Below, in pieces: positions 46,074 through 56,640 of a DNA stretch of 64,000 nucleotides (position 1 is the first letter of the stretch; the number at the start of each line of letters is the position of its first letter). The position numbers and the translations under genes are program-made. The notes beneath the pieces were generated by a model, which saw only the letters and a list, made by a program, of their open reading frames with translations, ran no database searches and was not told where the DNA came from. Source of the DNA: Guyparkeria halophila (GTDB lineage Bacteria > Pseudomonadota > Gammaproteobacteria > Halothiobacillales > Halothiobacillaceae); assembly GCF_034479635.1 (NCBI RefSeq), contig NZ_CP140153.1, forward strand, positions 69,501 through 133,500. Direction: 5' to 3'.

Positions 46074-47795
46074 GTGACGGCCCCCGAGACGCCGACAACG
46101 ATCGGCCGCTACCGCATCGAGGGTGTCCTCGGCGAAGGCGCCATGTCGATCGTCTACGCCGGCTTCGATCCCAGCATCAATCGCCACCTGGCGATCAAGT
46201 GCCTGCGCGACGAAGTGGCCCGGGACGACGCCTACCGGCGACGCTTTCTCACCGAGGCCCGTGCCGCCGGCACGTTGAACCACCCCAACATCGTCACCAT
46301 CTACGACGTCGGCGAGGCCGACGGCCGCCCCTATATCGCGATGGAACGCCTGCGCGGCGACACGCTCGCCGATCGGGTCGCCAAGGAGGGCTTTCCGTCG
46401 GTCGCGGTCGTCATCGATCTGGCCGGCCAGATCGCCGCCGGACTGGACTTCGCCCACCGTCACGGCGTGATCCACCAGGACATCAAGCCCGACAACATCA
46501 TCCTGGTCGAGGGCTGGACCCACGCCAAGGTCAACGATTTCGGCGTGGCGCGCCTGCCCGAGGGTGACGAGCACCATGACGGCATGGTCGCCGGCACCCC
46601 CGCCTACATGTCGCCCGAGCAATTGCGCGGCGCGGCGACCGATGGCCGCAGCGACCTGTTTTCGCTGGGCGTGCTGCTGTTCTGGCTGCTGACCGGGAAC
46701 AAGCCATGGCGGGAGTCGGAGATCGACCGGCTGATGGCCGAACGCCACGACACCCCCCAGCCGCCCCTGATCCCACGCGAACCCGCCACGCCCGAGGTGC
46801 TGTTGGAGATCACCCGTAGCCTGCTGCAGACGGACGCCAACCAGCGCTACCAGCACGGCCACGAGGTGATCGATGACCTGCGGCATGCCCGGCGTGAACT
46901 CGAGCGCCTGCGGGCCGACCCGATCGCCACCCGGATCCTGCCGATGCGGGTGCGCTGGGCGGCGATCCTCGGCACCATCCTCACGGTCACCTTGCTGACC
47001 GGGCTGGCGTCGGTCTACGTCAAACAGGATCAGGCGCTGACCGGCCTGGCGCTGGATTTCGGCGCGTCACTGGGGCGCACCATCGCGCATGAAACCGCCG
47101 AGGATCTGTTGCTCAACGACGAGGTGGCCGTGCGCGCCCTGGTCGTGGACATGCGTCGCAATGACCAGATCCGCTATCTGGCCGTCGCCAACCGGGAACG
47201 ACAGGTAATCGCCAGCGCCCGCGACGACGAGGTCGGCGCGCGACTGCCGACGCTGCCCGAGACCCACCGACGCCAACTCGACGACGGCATCGTCAGTCAT
47301 CACGGCGCGCTGCCGGCGACGGACACGAACGAGCCCCTGCTGCTGTTCGACGTGCCCATCCGTTACCAGTCGCACCCAATCGGCACATTGCGCCTCGGGG
47401 TCGAGAGCGAACCGTTGGCCGCGGCAAACCGCACGACGCTGACGGCAATGATCACCGCCCTGCTGGCGACGCTGGTGGTGGTGCTGGGCGCGGCCTGGTG
47501 GTTGTTCCGTCGCCTGCTCGCGCCGCTCGACGTGCTGCGCGACGCGCTGATGCACGTTGCCCGTGGCGAAACCGGTCATCGCATCCGGCTGGTGCGGCGC
47601 GACGAATTCGGCCGCCTGTTCACGGCCTTCAACCTGATGAGTGAAGCGCTCTCCCGGCGCGAGGACAACCCGCCGGCCAATCAACTCAACCCGCCCACCG
47701 ACACCGAGCCGACGCGCGTGATCGAGCCGGCGGATGCCGCGGGCGACGAACCGACCGAGCCAGAAGCGCCATCGAATCGTGCAGAGGCTCCCTAG
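46074..47795 (+). CDS. Transmembrane Ser/Thr protein kinase with periplasmic sensor and C-terminal HAMP-like segment
   Basis: The 573-residue product starts at GTG. The Hanks-type kinase domain (about 10-275) has GEGAMSIVYAG, the ATP Lys in LAIKCLRDE, HQDIKPDN (catalytic Asp; the Arg of HRD is Gln), NDFGVAR and GTPAYMSPEQ. Two membrane helices (about 300-325 and 455-480) bracket a roughly 130-residue outer domain, followed by a HAMP-like stretch (RRLLAPLDVLRDALMHVARG, ending about 530). The kinase thus precedes the sensor, unlike histidine kinases. It forms a module with the FHA protein upstream and the PP2C phosphatase at 48893-49699. Confidence 0.9.
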   Translation: MTAPETPTTIGRYRIEGVLGEGAMSIVYAGFDPSINRHLAIKCLRDEVARDDAYRRRFLTEARAAGTLNHPNIVTIYDVGEADGRPYIAMERLRGDTLADRVAKEGFPSVAVVIDLAGQIAAGLDFAHRHGVIHQDIKPDNIILVEGWTHAKVNDFGVARLPEGDEHHDGMVAGTPAYMSPEQLRGAATDGRSDLFSLGVLLFWLLTGNKPWRESEIDRLMAERHDTPQPPLIPREPATPEVLLEITRSLLQTDANQRYQHGHEVIDDLRHARRELERLRADPIATRILPMRVRWAAILGTILTVTLLTGLASVYVKQDQALTGLALDFGASLGRTIAHETAEDLLLNDEVAVRALVVDMRRNDQIRYLAVANRERQVIASARDDEVGARLPTLPETHRRQLDDGIVSHHGALPATDTNEPLLLFDVPIRYQSHPIGTLRLGVESEPLAAANRTTLTAMITALLATLVVVLGAAWWLFRRLLAPLDVLRDALMHVARGETGHRIRLVRRDEFGRLFTAFNLMSEALSRREDNPPANQLNPPTDTEPTRVIEPADAAGDEPTEPEAPSNRAEAP

Positions 47796-47823
47796 CTCGG
47801 CGGCCCGCCGTCACCCGCTTGGG

Positions 47824-48861
47824 TCACAACTGGTCGACACGGCGCTGCAATTCGCGGGCGCGCGCCCGGTAGGTCCGGGCCGGTTCGAAGGTCGGATCGA
47901 TCGCCAGCACGCGATCCCACAGGGCGATCGCCTCGCCCAGGTCCTGGTTGCGATAACGCAGGATCGCCCGCTGGTGATACTCATCGACCAGCCGTTCGCG
48001 CAGCGCGGGCACCCGGCTGGCGGCCGGCTCGATGCCCGCTTGCTCGGCCAGCGCGGCCTCGAAACGCTTGAGCGCCGCCTCGGGCCGGTCGTCGGCGAGC
48101 AGCGCCATGGCTTCGCGCTGCAGGCGCTCGGCATCGGTTGGCGCCGAGCTGCTCGCCTCCGTCACCGCGCCCCCCTTTTCGGTCACCGTCGGCTGGAACG
48201 ACGGCAGCGGCGCGTCCGGCAGGGCCAGTGCCGCGGCGGTCTTCTGCGAGGGAATCGGGGCGCGGTCGAGTTGCCGACGCGCCGGCTGACCCTCCTCCGC
48301 CGAGGCGGTCGACCCGGCATCGCTCGAGCGCGGCTGCCCCGGCAGGCGCAGGGTCTCGCCGATACGCAGGTCGGAGGGGTTGGCCGAGTCGTTGTAACGG
48401 GCGAGGATCAGAAACAGCCCGGCATCGCCCAGGTGACGAGCGGCCAGGGCGCTGTAGGAATCGCCCGGGCGCACCACGTACTCATGCGACTGGCGACCGA
48501 GCACCGCCTCGGGGTCGGCGGTCAGCTGGCGCATCACGGCCCGCGCCACCATGTCGTCCGGATGGCGCTCCAGGTAGCGGGCGAGGTCCCGACGACCGCG
48601 CGCAAAGCCGCCGCGCTGGAGATCATCGAGGATAGCGTCCAGCGAGCGGCGGTCGGCCGGCGGGGCAACGGCCGATTGCTCGGCCGGTGTGGATTCGGCC
48701 GGCTTGCCCTCATCGTCAGCCAATCCCTGCAGGCGGGCATCGAGTTCGCCCAGCTGGGCGCAGCCGGCCATGACGGCCGAACCCAACAGCAGGGCGAGGG
48801 CCTGAACGAAGGCCTGAGCGAGGCGGGTTGGGGAGTTGGGTCGTCCACCGAAATTAATCAT
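47824..48861 (-). CDS. LysM-domain lipoprotein with TPR-like repeats
   Basis: The 345-residue lipoprotein has a signal peptide and lipobox (VMAGC, about residues 30-34), a helical TPR-like region (about 72-120), one LysM motif (HEYVVRPGDSYSALAARHLG, about 126-145, through GETLRLPG) and C-terminal TPR-like helices (about 240-340: RLQREAMALLADDRPEAALKRFEAAL). LysM binds peptidoglycan, so it is probably an envelope protein. It converges on the kinase gene with a 28-base gap and lies 31 bases downstream of the PP2C gene on the same strand, so it may be regulated by the phosphothreonine module. Precise role unknown. Confidence 0.8.
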   Translation of the reverse strand: MINFGGRPNSPTRLAQAFVQALALLLGSAVMAGCAQLGELDARLQGLADDEGKPAESTPAEQSAVAPPADRRSLDAILDDLQRGGFARGRRDLARYLERHPDDMVARAVMRQLTADPEAVLGRQSHEYVVRPGDSYSALAARHLGDAGLFLILARYNDSANPSDLRIGETLRLPGQPRSSDAGSTASAEEGQPARRQLDRAPIPSQKTAAALALPDAPLPSFQPTVTEKGGAVTEASSSAPTDAERLQREAMALLADDRPEAALKRFEAALAEQAGIEPAASRVPALRERLVDEYHQRAILRYRNQDLGEAIALWDRVLAIDPTFEPARTYRARARELQRRVDQL

Positions 48862-48892
48862 GGTTCGGTTGCCGTGATGCGAGGAAATGGAT

Positions 48893-49699
48893 TCAGGTAA
48901 TCGACAGCCGCCCCGCCAGACGACCCAGCCAGGAGGCCGGACGCCTGGAGCGCGCGAGGATCAGACCGAGGTTGTCCCCCGTCTCACCACCGCGCTCGGC
49001 CCCGAGGGCGAGTCCGTGGTGCAGGGCGTCAAACAGGTCGGGGGCACGCAGCAGGCCGGCCAGCTCCGAGCGACCCAGGGTCTCCCAGATGCCGTCACTG
49101 CATAGCGCGAAACCGTCACCGGGCCGCACGACGGCATAGCCATGCTCGACCTCGGGCGGCTCGCTGCCGCCCAGCCCCCGCAACAGCACGTGCTGGTCGG
49201 GGTCATGCGCCAGGTCGACCTCGCGGATCTCGCCGCGATCGAGCTTCAGCCGGGCCAGGCTGTGGTCCCGGGTGACGCTCAGGCAACGACGGCCGCGAAA
49301 ATGGTAGAGGCGGCTGTCGCCGACATGGGCCCAATAGGCCTGTCCGTCGCGCAGCAAGAGGGTGACGACGGTCGAATGCGGCTCGGCCGCCACCCAGGCG
49401 TTACGCCGACGGATCTCGGCATGCGCGGCCTGGCAGAGGGTCTCGAGGAACAACGCCCCGGGCTGCTCGCGCCAGACCCGCTCGTCCCACAACTCGCGGG
49501 CGGCATGGATGACCCCGCCCGAGGCCAGCTCGCCGGCACCGTCACCACCCATGCCGTCGGCCAGCACCATCAGCGAGGTCGACTCGCGCGCATCATGCAG
49601 GCAGATCAGGTCATCCTGCTGCGAGGGCCGGCCGCCCCGGGCCCGCCCCCCGGCCATACCCGGGGCCTCGCGAATGTCGAACTCACCGTCCGTGTCCAT
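48893..49699 (-). CDS. PP2C-family Ser/Thr protein phosphatase
   Basis: The 268-residue PPM phosphatase has its metal motifs: LADGMGGDGAGELAS (about 45), WAHVGDSRLYHFR (about 121), ALCSDGIWE (about 190) and ETGDNLGLIL near the end. It lacks a membrane helix, so it is cytoplasmic. It would reverse the neighbouring kinase's phosphorylation. Kinase, FHA and PP2C genes together form the kind of PpkA/PppA/Fha switch known from type VI secretion, but no secretion genes are present here. The start is placed at MDTDGEF (49699); a Met at 49744 extends it by 15 residues. Confidence 0.9.
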   Translation of the reverse strand: MDTDGEFDIREAPGMAGGRARGGRPSQQDDLICLHDARESTSLMVLADGMGGDGAGELASGGVIHAARELWDERVWREQPGALFLETLCQAAHAEIRRRNAWVAAEPHSTVVTLLLRDGQAYWAHVGDSRLYHFRGRRCLSVTRDHSLARLKLDRGEIREVDLAHDPDQHVLLRGLGGSEPPEVEHGYAVVRPGDGFALCSDGIWETLGRSELAGLLRAPDLFDALHHGLALGAERGGETGDNLGLILARSRRPASWLGRLAGRLSIT

Positions 49700-49841
49700 G
49701 CCTGCGAGCGCTCCTGTTCGCCTGATCCGTTGCCATGCCGGCATCCCGCCGATGGTCGCGGTCGAGATCGACTCGATCGGTCCTCGGGGCAGTATAGCCC
49801 TGCCCGCAAACCGAGTCAGCCGCCTTCCTCAGTCCGCTTCC

Positions 49842-51767
<1,926 letters not shown>

Positions 51768-51899
51768 GTGGTCTCCAATCGGAATCGACGCCGTGAAAGT
51801 TGTCAGCGTCGCAAATGAGCGTGGCAAGGGGCGCCGAGGGATTGAGACCCTTCAAGCACCCCGGCATGGCAACGGAGGGCGGATTCCCCTTGTGCCTTG

Positions 51900-52011
51900 C
51901 CTCGCGAGCGTCCGGTGGCCGGAGCGGAGCGACAGGGACGTCGCTCCGAGGTTCGCCGCGACACGACGTCGCGTCGAACCGGCCCCGATCAGCCACCGGA
52001 CGCTTGCGAGG
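51900..52011. repeat. Large cloverleaf-like inverted repeat
   Basis: A 20-base arm, CCTCGCGAGCGTCCGGTGGC (51900-51919), pairs with its inverse at 51992-52011 (19 of 20 match). Inside it are two further hairpins: GGAGCGAC-AGGGAC-GTCGCTCC, and GGTTCGCCGCGAC with its partner GTCGCGTCGAACC around ACGAC. Together they could fold into a three-stem structure of about 112 bases. Confidence 0.75.
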
Positions 52012-52012
52012 C

Positions 52013-52040
52013 CGGGTGTCTCGGTATCGAGACACCCGGG
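52013..52040. repeat. Perfect 12-bp hairpin
   Basis: CCGGGTGTCTCG and CGAGACACCCGG pair perfectly around a GTAT loop. It lies directly after the larger inverted repeat and has no T-run on either strand. Confidence 0.7.
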
Positions 52041-52045
52041 CCCGA

Positions 52046-52110
52046 AGGGCCAAGGCGCAGGGTGCCCTTCTTTTCGCCCCTTTTCTTGGGCAAGCAAGAA
52101 AAGGGGCTCG
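52046..52110 (+). repeat. Dispersed stem-loop repeat, copy 2 (intact hairpin)
   Basis: It shares about 65 bases with the copy at 29420-29484. Here the hairpin is perfect: CCCCTTTTCTTG (52077-52088), loop GGCAAG, CAAGAAAAGGGG (52095-52106). It may serve as a transcript-end or mRNA-stability element. Confidence 0.75.
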
Positions 52111-52225
52111 TCCGCCCTTCGACAAGGGTGGGAAAGAACAACCCCGCGCCACCAGGCGGGCGAAACGACTCCCGCCGCCCGATTCCAGCCACCCTGAGCC
52201 TCAGGGAACAACTGGAACCCCAAAA

Positions 52226-52260
52226 CCAAAAAGGCCGGGACCCCAAACGGGGCCCCGGCC
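52226..52260 (-). terminator. Terminator of tRNA-Pro
   Basis: GGCCGGG (52233-52239) and CCCGGCC (52254-52260) with inner CCCC/GGGG pairing form a long stem; on the minus strand it is followed by TTTTTGGTTTTG. Confidence 0.8.
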
Positions 52261-52268
52261 GGGGAATT

Positions 52269-52345
52269 TGGTCGGAGTGGCAGGATTCGAACCTACGACC
52301 CCTACGTCCCGAACGTAGTGCTCTACCAGGCTGAGCTACACTCCG
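52269..52345 (-). tRNA. tRNA-Pro (anticodon CGG)
   Basis: Reading the minus strand, CGGAGTG pairs with CACTCCG to close the acceptor stem, a D-arm (GCTCAGCCTGGTAGAGC) and T-arm (GTTCGAATC) are normal, and the anticodon loop TTCGGGA carries CGG. The CCA end is encoded (complement of 52269-52271). It lies 23 bases downstream of ispB on the same strand and may be read through from it. Confidence 0.95.
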
Positions 52346-52368
52346 AAAGACCGTCGACGCCTGAGACG

Positions 52369-53352
52369 TCAGTGGTCGCGCTGGACGCTGATGTCCGCCA
52401 GGGCGGCCATCGCTCGGGAATGGTCACTGTCGGGCAGAACCCCCAGTGCCTGCTTGGCCGCATCGGCCTCACGTTCAGCGAGCGCCGAAGTATACGAGAG
52501 TGCGCCGGTCCGTTCAACTACTTCGAGCACCTCGTCGATGCGATCGGCCGACTGCGACTCGATCGCCTCGCGTATCAGCTCGGCACTCGCCCCATCCGAC
52601 CGCGCCATGGCGATGATCAGGGGCAAGGTCGGCTTGCCCTCGGCAAGGTCGTCACCGACATGCTTGCCGGTCTGCGCCTCGTCGCCGCGGTAGTCGAGCA
52701 CGTCGTCGATCAGCTGAAAGGCCACGCCCAGTCGATAGCCGTATTCGCCCAGCGCACGCTCGGTGGCCTCGTCGCGGTCGTCCAGCACCGCGGCCAACCG
52801 GCAGGCGGCCTCGAACAGGGTGGCGGTCTTTCGCCCGATCACGTCCATGTACAGCGCCTCGGACACCCCGGCATCGCCGATATTCATCAGCTGCATCACC
52901 TCGCCCTCGGCAATGCGGTTGGTGGCATCGGCAAGGATCGACATCACGCGCGGTCGCTCGACCTCGACCATTATCTGGAAGGCGCGCGAGTAGAGGAAAT
53001 CCCCGGTGAGCACCGAGGCGGCGTTGCCGAAGCGGGCATTGGCGGTATCGCGGCCACGACGCAGGGAGGACTCGTCGACCACGTCGTCGTGCAGCAGGGT
53101 CGCGGTGTGGATGAACTCCACCACGGCGGCCAGCTGCGCCGACCCCGGCAGCTCCGCGTCCTGGCCACGCAGTGCCCGACTGGCGAGCATGTGCAGCAGG
53201 GGCCGGAAGCGCTTGCCGCCGGAATGGACGATATAGCTGCCCAGCTGGTTGATCAGGGCGACGTCCGAGCCGAGCCGATGCATGATCACGCGGTCGACGG
53301 CCTGCATGTCGTCGGCCATCAGGGCGCGGATCTCGTTCAACTGCATGCTCAT
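52369..53352 (-). CDS. ispB: Polyprenyl diphosphate synthase (octaprenyl type, IspB-like)
   Basis: The 327-residue trans-prenyltransferase has the two aspartate-rich motifs, LLHDDVVDES (about 86) and LIDDVLDYRGDE (about 212), and the KRFRPLL block. It makes the long isoprenoid tail of ubiquinone from farnesyl diphosphate. The residue before the first motif region (VEFIHTATLLHDD) has no bulky aromatic, consistent with a long product. The start is MSMQL or, two codons later, MQL. tRNA-Pro follows closely downstream. Confidence 0.93.
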   Translation of the reverse strand: MSMQLNEIRALMADDMQAVDRVIMHRLGSDVALINQLGSYIVHSGGKRFRPLLHMLASRALRGQDAELPGSAQLAAVVEFIHTATLLHDDVVDESSLRRGRDTANARFGNAASVLTGDFLYSRAFQIMVEVERPRVMSILADATNRIAEGEVMQLMNIGDAGVSEALYMDVIGRKTATLFEAACRLAAVLDDRDEATERALGEYGYRLGVAFQLIDDVLDYRGDEAQTGKHVGDDLAEGKPTLPLIIAMARSDGASAELIREAIESQSADRIDEVLEVVERTGALSYTSALAEREADAAKQALGVLPDSDHSRAMAALADISVQRDH

Positions 53353-53417
53353 CGTCTCGCTCGTTCGCTCGGTAGTGGGATGCCCGACGGGCCGCCGCCA
53401 ACCTTACACCAAGCCCC

Positions 53418-54794
53418 CTACCGGAACCACCGAGCCGGAAGCGACCGGGCCAGGGTCTCGCGCGATGCCCGGAACGCCTGCTCGTCGGTCTCGTCGCCGG
53501 CAAAGCGCAGGCGCTCGAGGGTGGAGCGCGCATCAAGCCAGTCCGTTGGCGCCCCGCGCGCCAGCAACACCGAGCGCACCGGGCTCACCATCGGCTGCGG
53601 CAAGGCGGCCAGCACGCGACCCAACCGTTCACGCAGGGCCTGTGGATCCGCGGCCGACCGCAGTTCCCGCTGGGCGCGACGCCAGGTGCGACGGGCCCTC
53701 CACCAACGGAATCCTGTTCGAGCGAGCAGGCCCAGCAACACCAGGCCAGCGAGGCCAGCCAGCACCCAGGGCAGGGCGGCCCGGATCACGTCGAGGCGAC
53801 GCTCGGCCGGTTCGGCCTGCCAACGAACCGCATGGGCCTCGCTACGGGCGTATTCGATCACAGAGCCCGGCTTGTCGGTCCTCGGATCGATATAGGGCAA
53901 CTTGAGTGCCGGCAGGCGCGCCTCGCGAGTGCCGTCGCCTCCGCCCGTGACGGCCGGCAATATCGAGAATCGCACCTCCCAGGCATCGCCCAAGGGCCCC
54001 AGCGATTCGGCCCGCGTCTGGTCCGGGGACAGCCGGATCGCCGGCTCGTCGATGCGCAGCCCCGTCGGGGCGATCAGCTGCGCCCGTAGCAGTTGTTCGA
54101 GAGCCTTTTCCGACAGTCCTTCGCCGACCACCACGAAGCGCCACTCGCCCGGCTCGCCGGCGACCAGTTCACCGATCCGCATGTCGCGCAGTTCCAACGC
54201 CGGGGTGACCGGCAGGTACTCGGGCAGATGGGCGGGTAGCGGCTCGACCGCCAGCCGCCGTGCGACCGGCACCCAGGCATATTCGCTCTGGGCGCGACCG
54301 ACCAGATCGAAATCGATGCGCTGGAATGCGAGCGTTACCTCGCCGCCGCGCAGCGCCTGCACGGCCCAGCGGTAGTGGCGTCGGACCACGCGCCGTCCGT
54401 CGATCTCGACGGTGTCCTGCACCGCCTCCAGCACCTGCGTATCGACCCCCTTCCCTTCCGGACGATGCACTTCCACGCCGCGCAACTGCCGGGCCGGATC
54501 GAGGATGGTCTGGGTAACCAGCACGGTCTGGCGCTGCACGGGGTCGATCGCCGCGACCTCGGTCTCGACGATTACCCCGCGCGGCAGGCGCCCGGCGCCG
54601 TCCCGGCTGACCGGCTCGGTTGTCGCCGGGAGCGGCTCGATCGGCCCCAGCTCGACCCGTTCGGCGAAGCCTGTCGCCTCGCGATCGCGATCCGGCCGCG
54701 GGATATCCGCGCTGATCGGCAGCGAGATACCCACGGCAAGCCATACTGCCAGCAGAAGGATCGAGAACCGGCGGGCGACTCGCATCACGCTCAT
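53418..54794 (-). CDS. BatD-like membrane protein of the MoxR/Bat operon
   Basis: The 458-residue protein has a signal peptide (about 1-30), a long periplasmic BatD-like region of beta-rich domains (about 55-330; TVLVTQTILDPARQLRG, ALRGGEVTLAFQRIDFDL), one membrane helix (about 348-368) and a basic cytoplasmic tail. Bat proteins with MoxR are linked to oxidative or envelope-stress protein maturation. Its ATG overlaps the stop of the upstream BatB/C gene (ATGA at 54791-54794). Function remains inferred from operon structure. Confidence 0.82.
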   Translation of the reverse strand: MSVMRVARRFSILLLAVWLAVGISLPISADIPRPDRDREATGFAERVELGPIEPLPATTEPVSRDGAGRLPRGVIVETEVAAIDPVQRQTVLVTQTILDPARQLRGVEVHRPEGKGVDTQVLEAVQDTVEIDGRRVVRRHYRWAVQALRGGEVTLAFQRIDFDLVGRAQSEYAWVPVARRLAVEPLPAHLPEYLPVTPALELRDMRIGELVAGEPGEWRFVVVGEGLSEKALEQLLRAQLIAPTGLRIDEPAIRLSPDQTRAESLGPLGDAWEVRFSILPAVTGGGDGTREARLPALKLPYIDPRTDKPGSVIEYARSEAHAVRWQAEPAERRLDVIRAALPWVLAGLAGLVLLGLLARTGFRWWRARRTWRRAQRELRSAADPQALRERLGRVLAALPQPMVSPVRSVLLARGAPTDWLDARSTLERLRFAGDETDEQAFRASRETLARSLPARWFR

Positions 54795-56638
54795 GGCCCG
54801 GCCTCCTTCTTGTCTCCGGTCAGTCCTTGGCGAACCCCGGACTTGTAGGGCTGCTGGCGGAGCAGGCCGTCCATCGGCGGAACCGGGCGATCCTCGATAC
54901 GCTCGAGCTTCTTGCGTGCGCCGCCGAGCAGGCCCTCGTCCAGCGCGAAGGCCTCGCGCTCACCCGGCGCCTGCTCGGCCACCGCGCCGCCCTGGCCGCT
55001 TCCCTCGGCCTCGAGCATCTCCTCGGCCATTTCGGCCCCATCGCTCTCGACGATCTCGCGACGCAGCATCGACTCGTAGCCCTGGAATTCCGGCGTCGGC
55101 TCGAGGGATTCCTCCTGAGCCCCGCCGCGCAACGCCTCGACCAAGTCGCGGTTGGTGCGGGCATCATCGAAGTCCGGATCGATCGCGAGCGCTGCCTCGA
55201 AGGCATCCACCGCCCCGCCATAACGCCGAGCGAGCGTGAGGGCATTGCCCAGGTTGAACAGGGCGAGCAGCCGTTGCGGATCGGTCTCGGCCAACCAGGA
55301 CGCCGCCTGCAGGCGCTCGACGGCGTGCGGGTAATCGGCCCGACGAAACGCCGCCAGCCCGCTCCCCAGGCGGGCGTTGAAGCCCGCCACTCGATCGAAA
55401 TCGCTCTGCGCACGGGCGAACTCACCGGCCTCGAATGCCTGCCACGCCTGGTCGAGATAGGCCTCGCGCTCCGACTCGTCGATCAGCGGGGCGGCCCCGG
55501 CAACCGTGAACACGATCGGAGCCAGCACGGCGAATAGCACCACCAGCCCGAACCGCCAGCCACGCCCCGGTCGGGTTCTCGCCCCCCACTCGAGCACCAG
55601 GTGGATGATCAACGCGACCATCGCCACCCACAGGGCCAGCACCGCCAGCGAACGATATCCCTCGACGGTCTCGGCCGAACGGGCCGGCGCGGGCAGGGCA
55701 TCGATACGCTCGCGCAGGAAGGCGACGTCGTCCTGTAACACCCCGGTTCGCCGCGCCTCGCCACCGGCAAGCTCGGCCAACTCGGCGACGCGATCGAAGG
55801 CGGGAACGGAGACGATCACCTCGTTGTCGTCATTGCGGCGCGGCTGGCCCTCCTTGAACAAGGGCGTGCGCTCGCGCGCCATGCTCAGTGCGAACAGCGG
55901 AATGCCACGCTCGGCCAGCCCCTCGGCGCCCGCCAGGACGAGGCTGCCGAGCTCGCCGGCGAATTGCCGGCCGTCGGCCGAGGTCAGCCAGATCACCGCC
56001 CCACCCTCCAGCGTCGGCATCTCGGCGGCGAGGGCGAAGGCACGATCCGGACGGGCGACCAGGCGATCACCCACCAGGTCGGGCAGATGACCGGCGTAGA
56101 AGTCGAGCAGGCTGGCATCCGGCCCCGGCGGCAACATCACCCCGGCGGTGTCCACAGAGCGCAGCAGGCCCATGGGCCGCCTCGGCTGCGATTCGGCCAG
56201 CAATTCAATCAGCATCACCGCGCGCTCGATCCGGTTGGGCTCGACATCCCGGCCGGTCATGGCGGCGGTGCCATCGACCACGAACAGCAGCGGGGCACGG
56301 GCCTCCTCAGGCGACTCGCGGTCCTGCGCCAGGCGCGGATCGGCCAGGGCCAGCACAGAAAACAGCCAGAACAGCACCCACAGCAGGCGCGTGGCCAGGA
56401 CGCCCCCCTTGCGGCGACGCCCGCCGGTGGTCGCGGCGGCAAAGGCCCAGTCGTGCAGCTCCGGGTCGGCGTAGGCATCCAGGCGAGCACGCCGCTGTCG
56501 ACGCCAGAGCGCCAGCGCCAACGGCAGGATCAGCAGCCACAGGGCCTCCGGGCGGGCCAGCACGGGCCAGGTCTCGGCGCCGAGGAGCAGGCGCCAGAGA
56601 TCGAGCAGGCTGTCGACGGATGACTCCATGGGCAACAC
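54791..56638 (-). CDS. BatB/BatC-like fusion: von Willebrand A domain plus TPR region
   Basis: The 615-residue membrane protein has two N-terminal membrane helices (about 28-45 and 85-100), a VWA domain (about 115-315), another span (about 330-350), one more near 367-387, then TPR-like repeats (about 400-510; LLALFNLGNALTLARRYGGAVDAFEAALAIDP) and a disordered acidic tail. Its MIDAS reads DGTAA where an active VWA has DxSxS, so metal binding may be lost. In other bacteria the VWA and TPR parts are separate genes. An internal ATG at 56629 is an alternative start. Confidence 0.82.
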   Translation of the reverse strand: MLPMESSVDSLLDLWRLLLGAETWPVLARPEALWLLILPLALALWRRQRRARLDAYADPELHDWAFAAATTGGRRRKGGVLATRLLWVLFWLFSVLALADPRLAQDRESPEEARAPLLFVVDGTAAMTGRDVEPNRIERAVMLIELLAESQPRRPMGLLRSVDTAGVMLPPGPDASLLDFYAGHLPDLVGDRLVARPDRAFALAAEMPTLEGGAVIWLTSADGRQFAGELGSLVLAGAEGLAERGIPLFALSMARERTPLFKEGQPRRNDDNEVIVSVPAFDRVAELAELAGGEARRTGVLQDDVAFLRERIDALPAPARSAETVEGYRSLAVLALWVAMVALIIHLVLEWGARTRPGRGWRFGLVVLFAVLAPIVFTVAGAAPLIDESEREAYLDQAWQAFEAGEFARAQSDFDRVAGFNARLGSGLAAFRRADYPHAVERLQAASWLAETDPQRLLALFNLGNALTLARRYGGAVDAFEAALAIDPDFDDARTNRDLVEALRGGAQEESLEPTPEFQGYESMLRREIVESDGAEMAEEMLEAEGSGQGGAVAEQAPGEREAFALDEGLLGGARKKLERIEDRPVPPMDGLLRQQPYKSGVRQGLTGDKKEAGP

Positions 56639-56640
56639 CT

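Larger units (their letters stand above)
51768..52224. other. Highly structured intergenic region between ABC-F gene and tRNA-Pro
   Basis: No gene is supported. The stretch holds four successive inverted repeats between 51900 and 52106, listed separately below, then the tRNA terminator. Open frames across it are by-products of its GC content and palindromes. Confidence 0.6.

Noticed and set aside
48893-49699. Type VI secretion cluster suggested by PP2C, FHA and kinase genes
   Set aside because: No Tss, Hcp, VgrG or ClpV-like gene lies within the window; only the phosphorylation module is present.
51800-52334. Overlapping short proteins in the structured intergenic region
   Set aside because: They follow the palindromes and the tRNA gene; no ribosome sites or conserved motifs.
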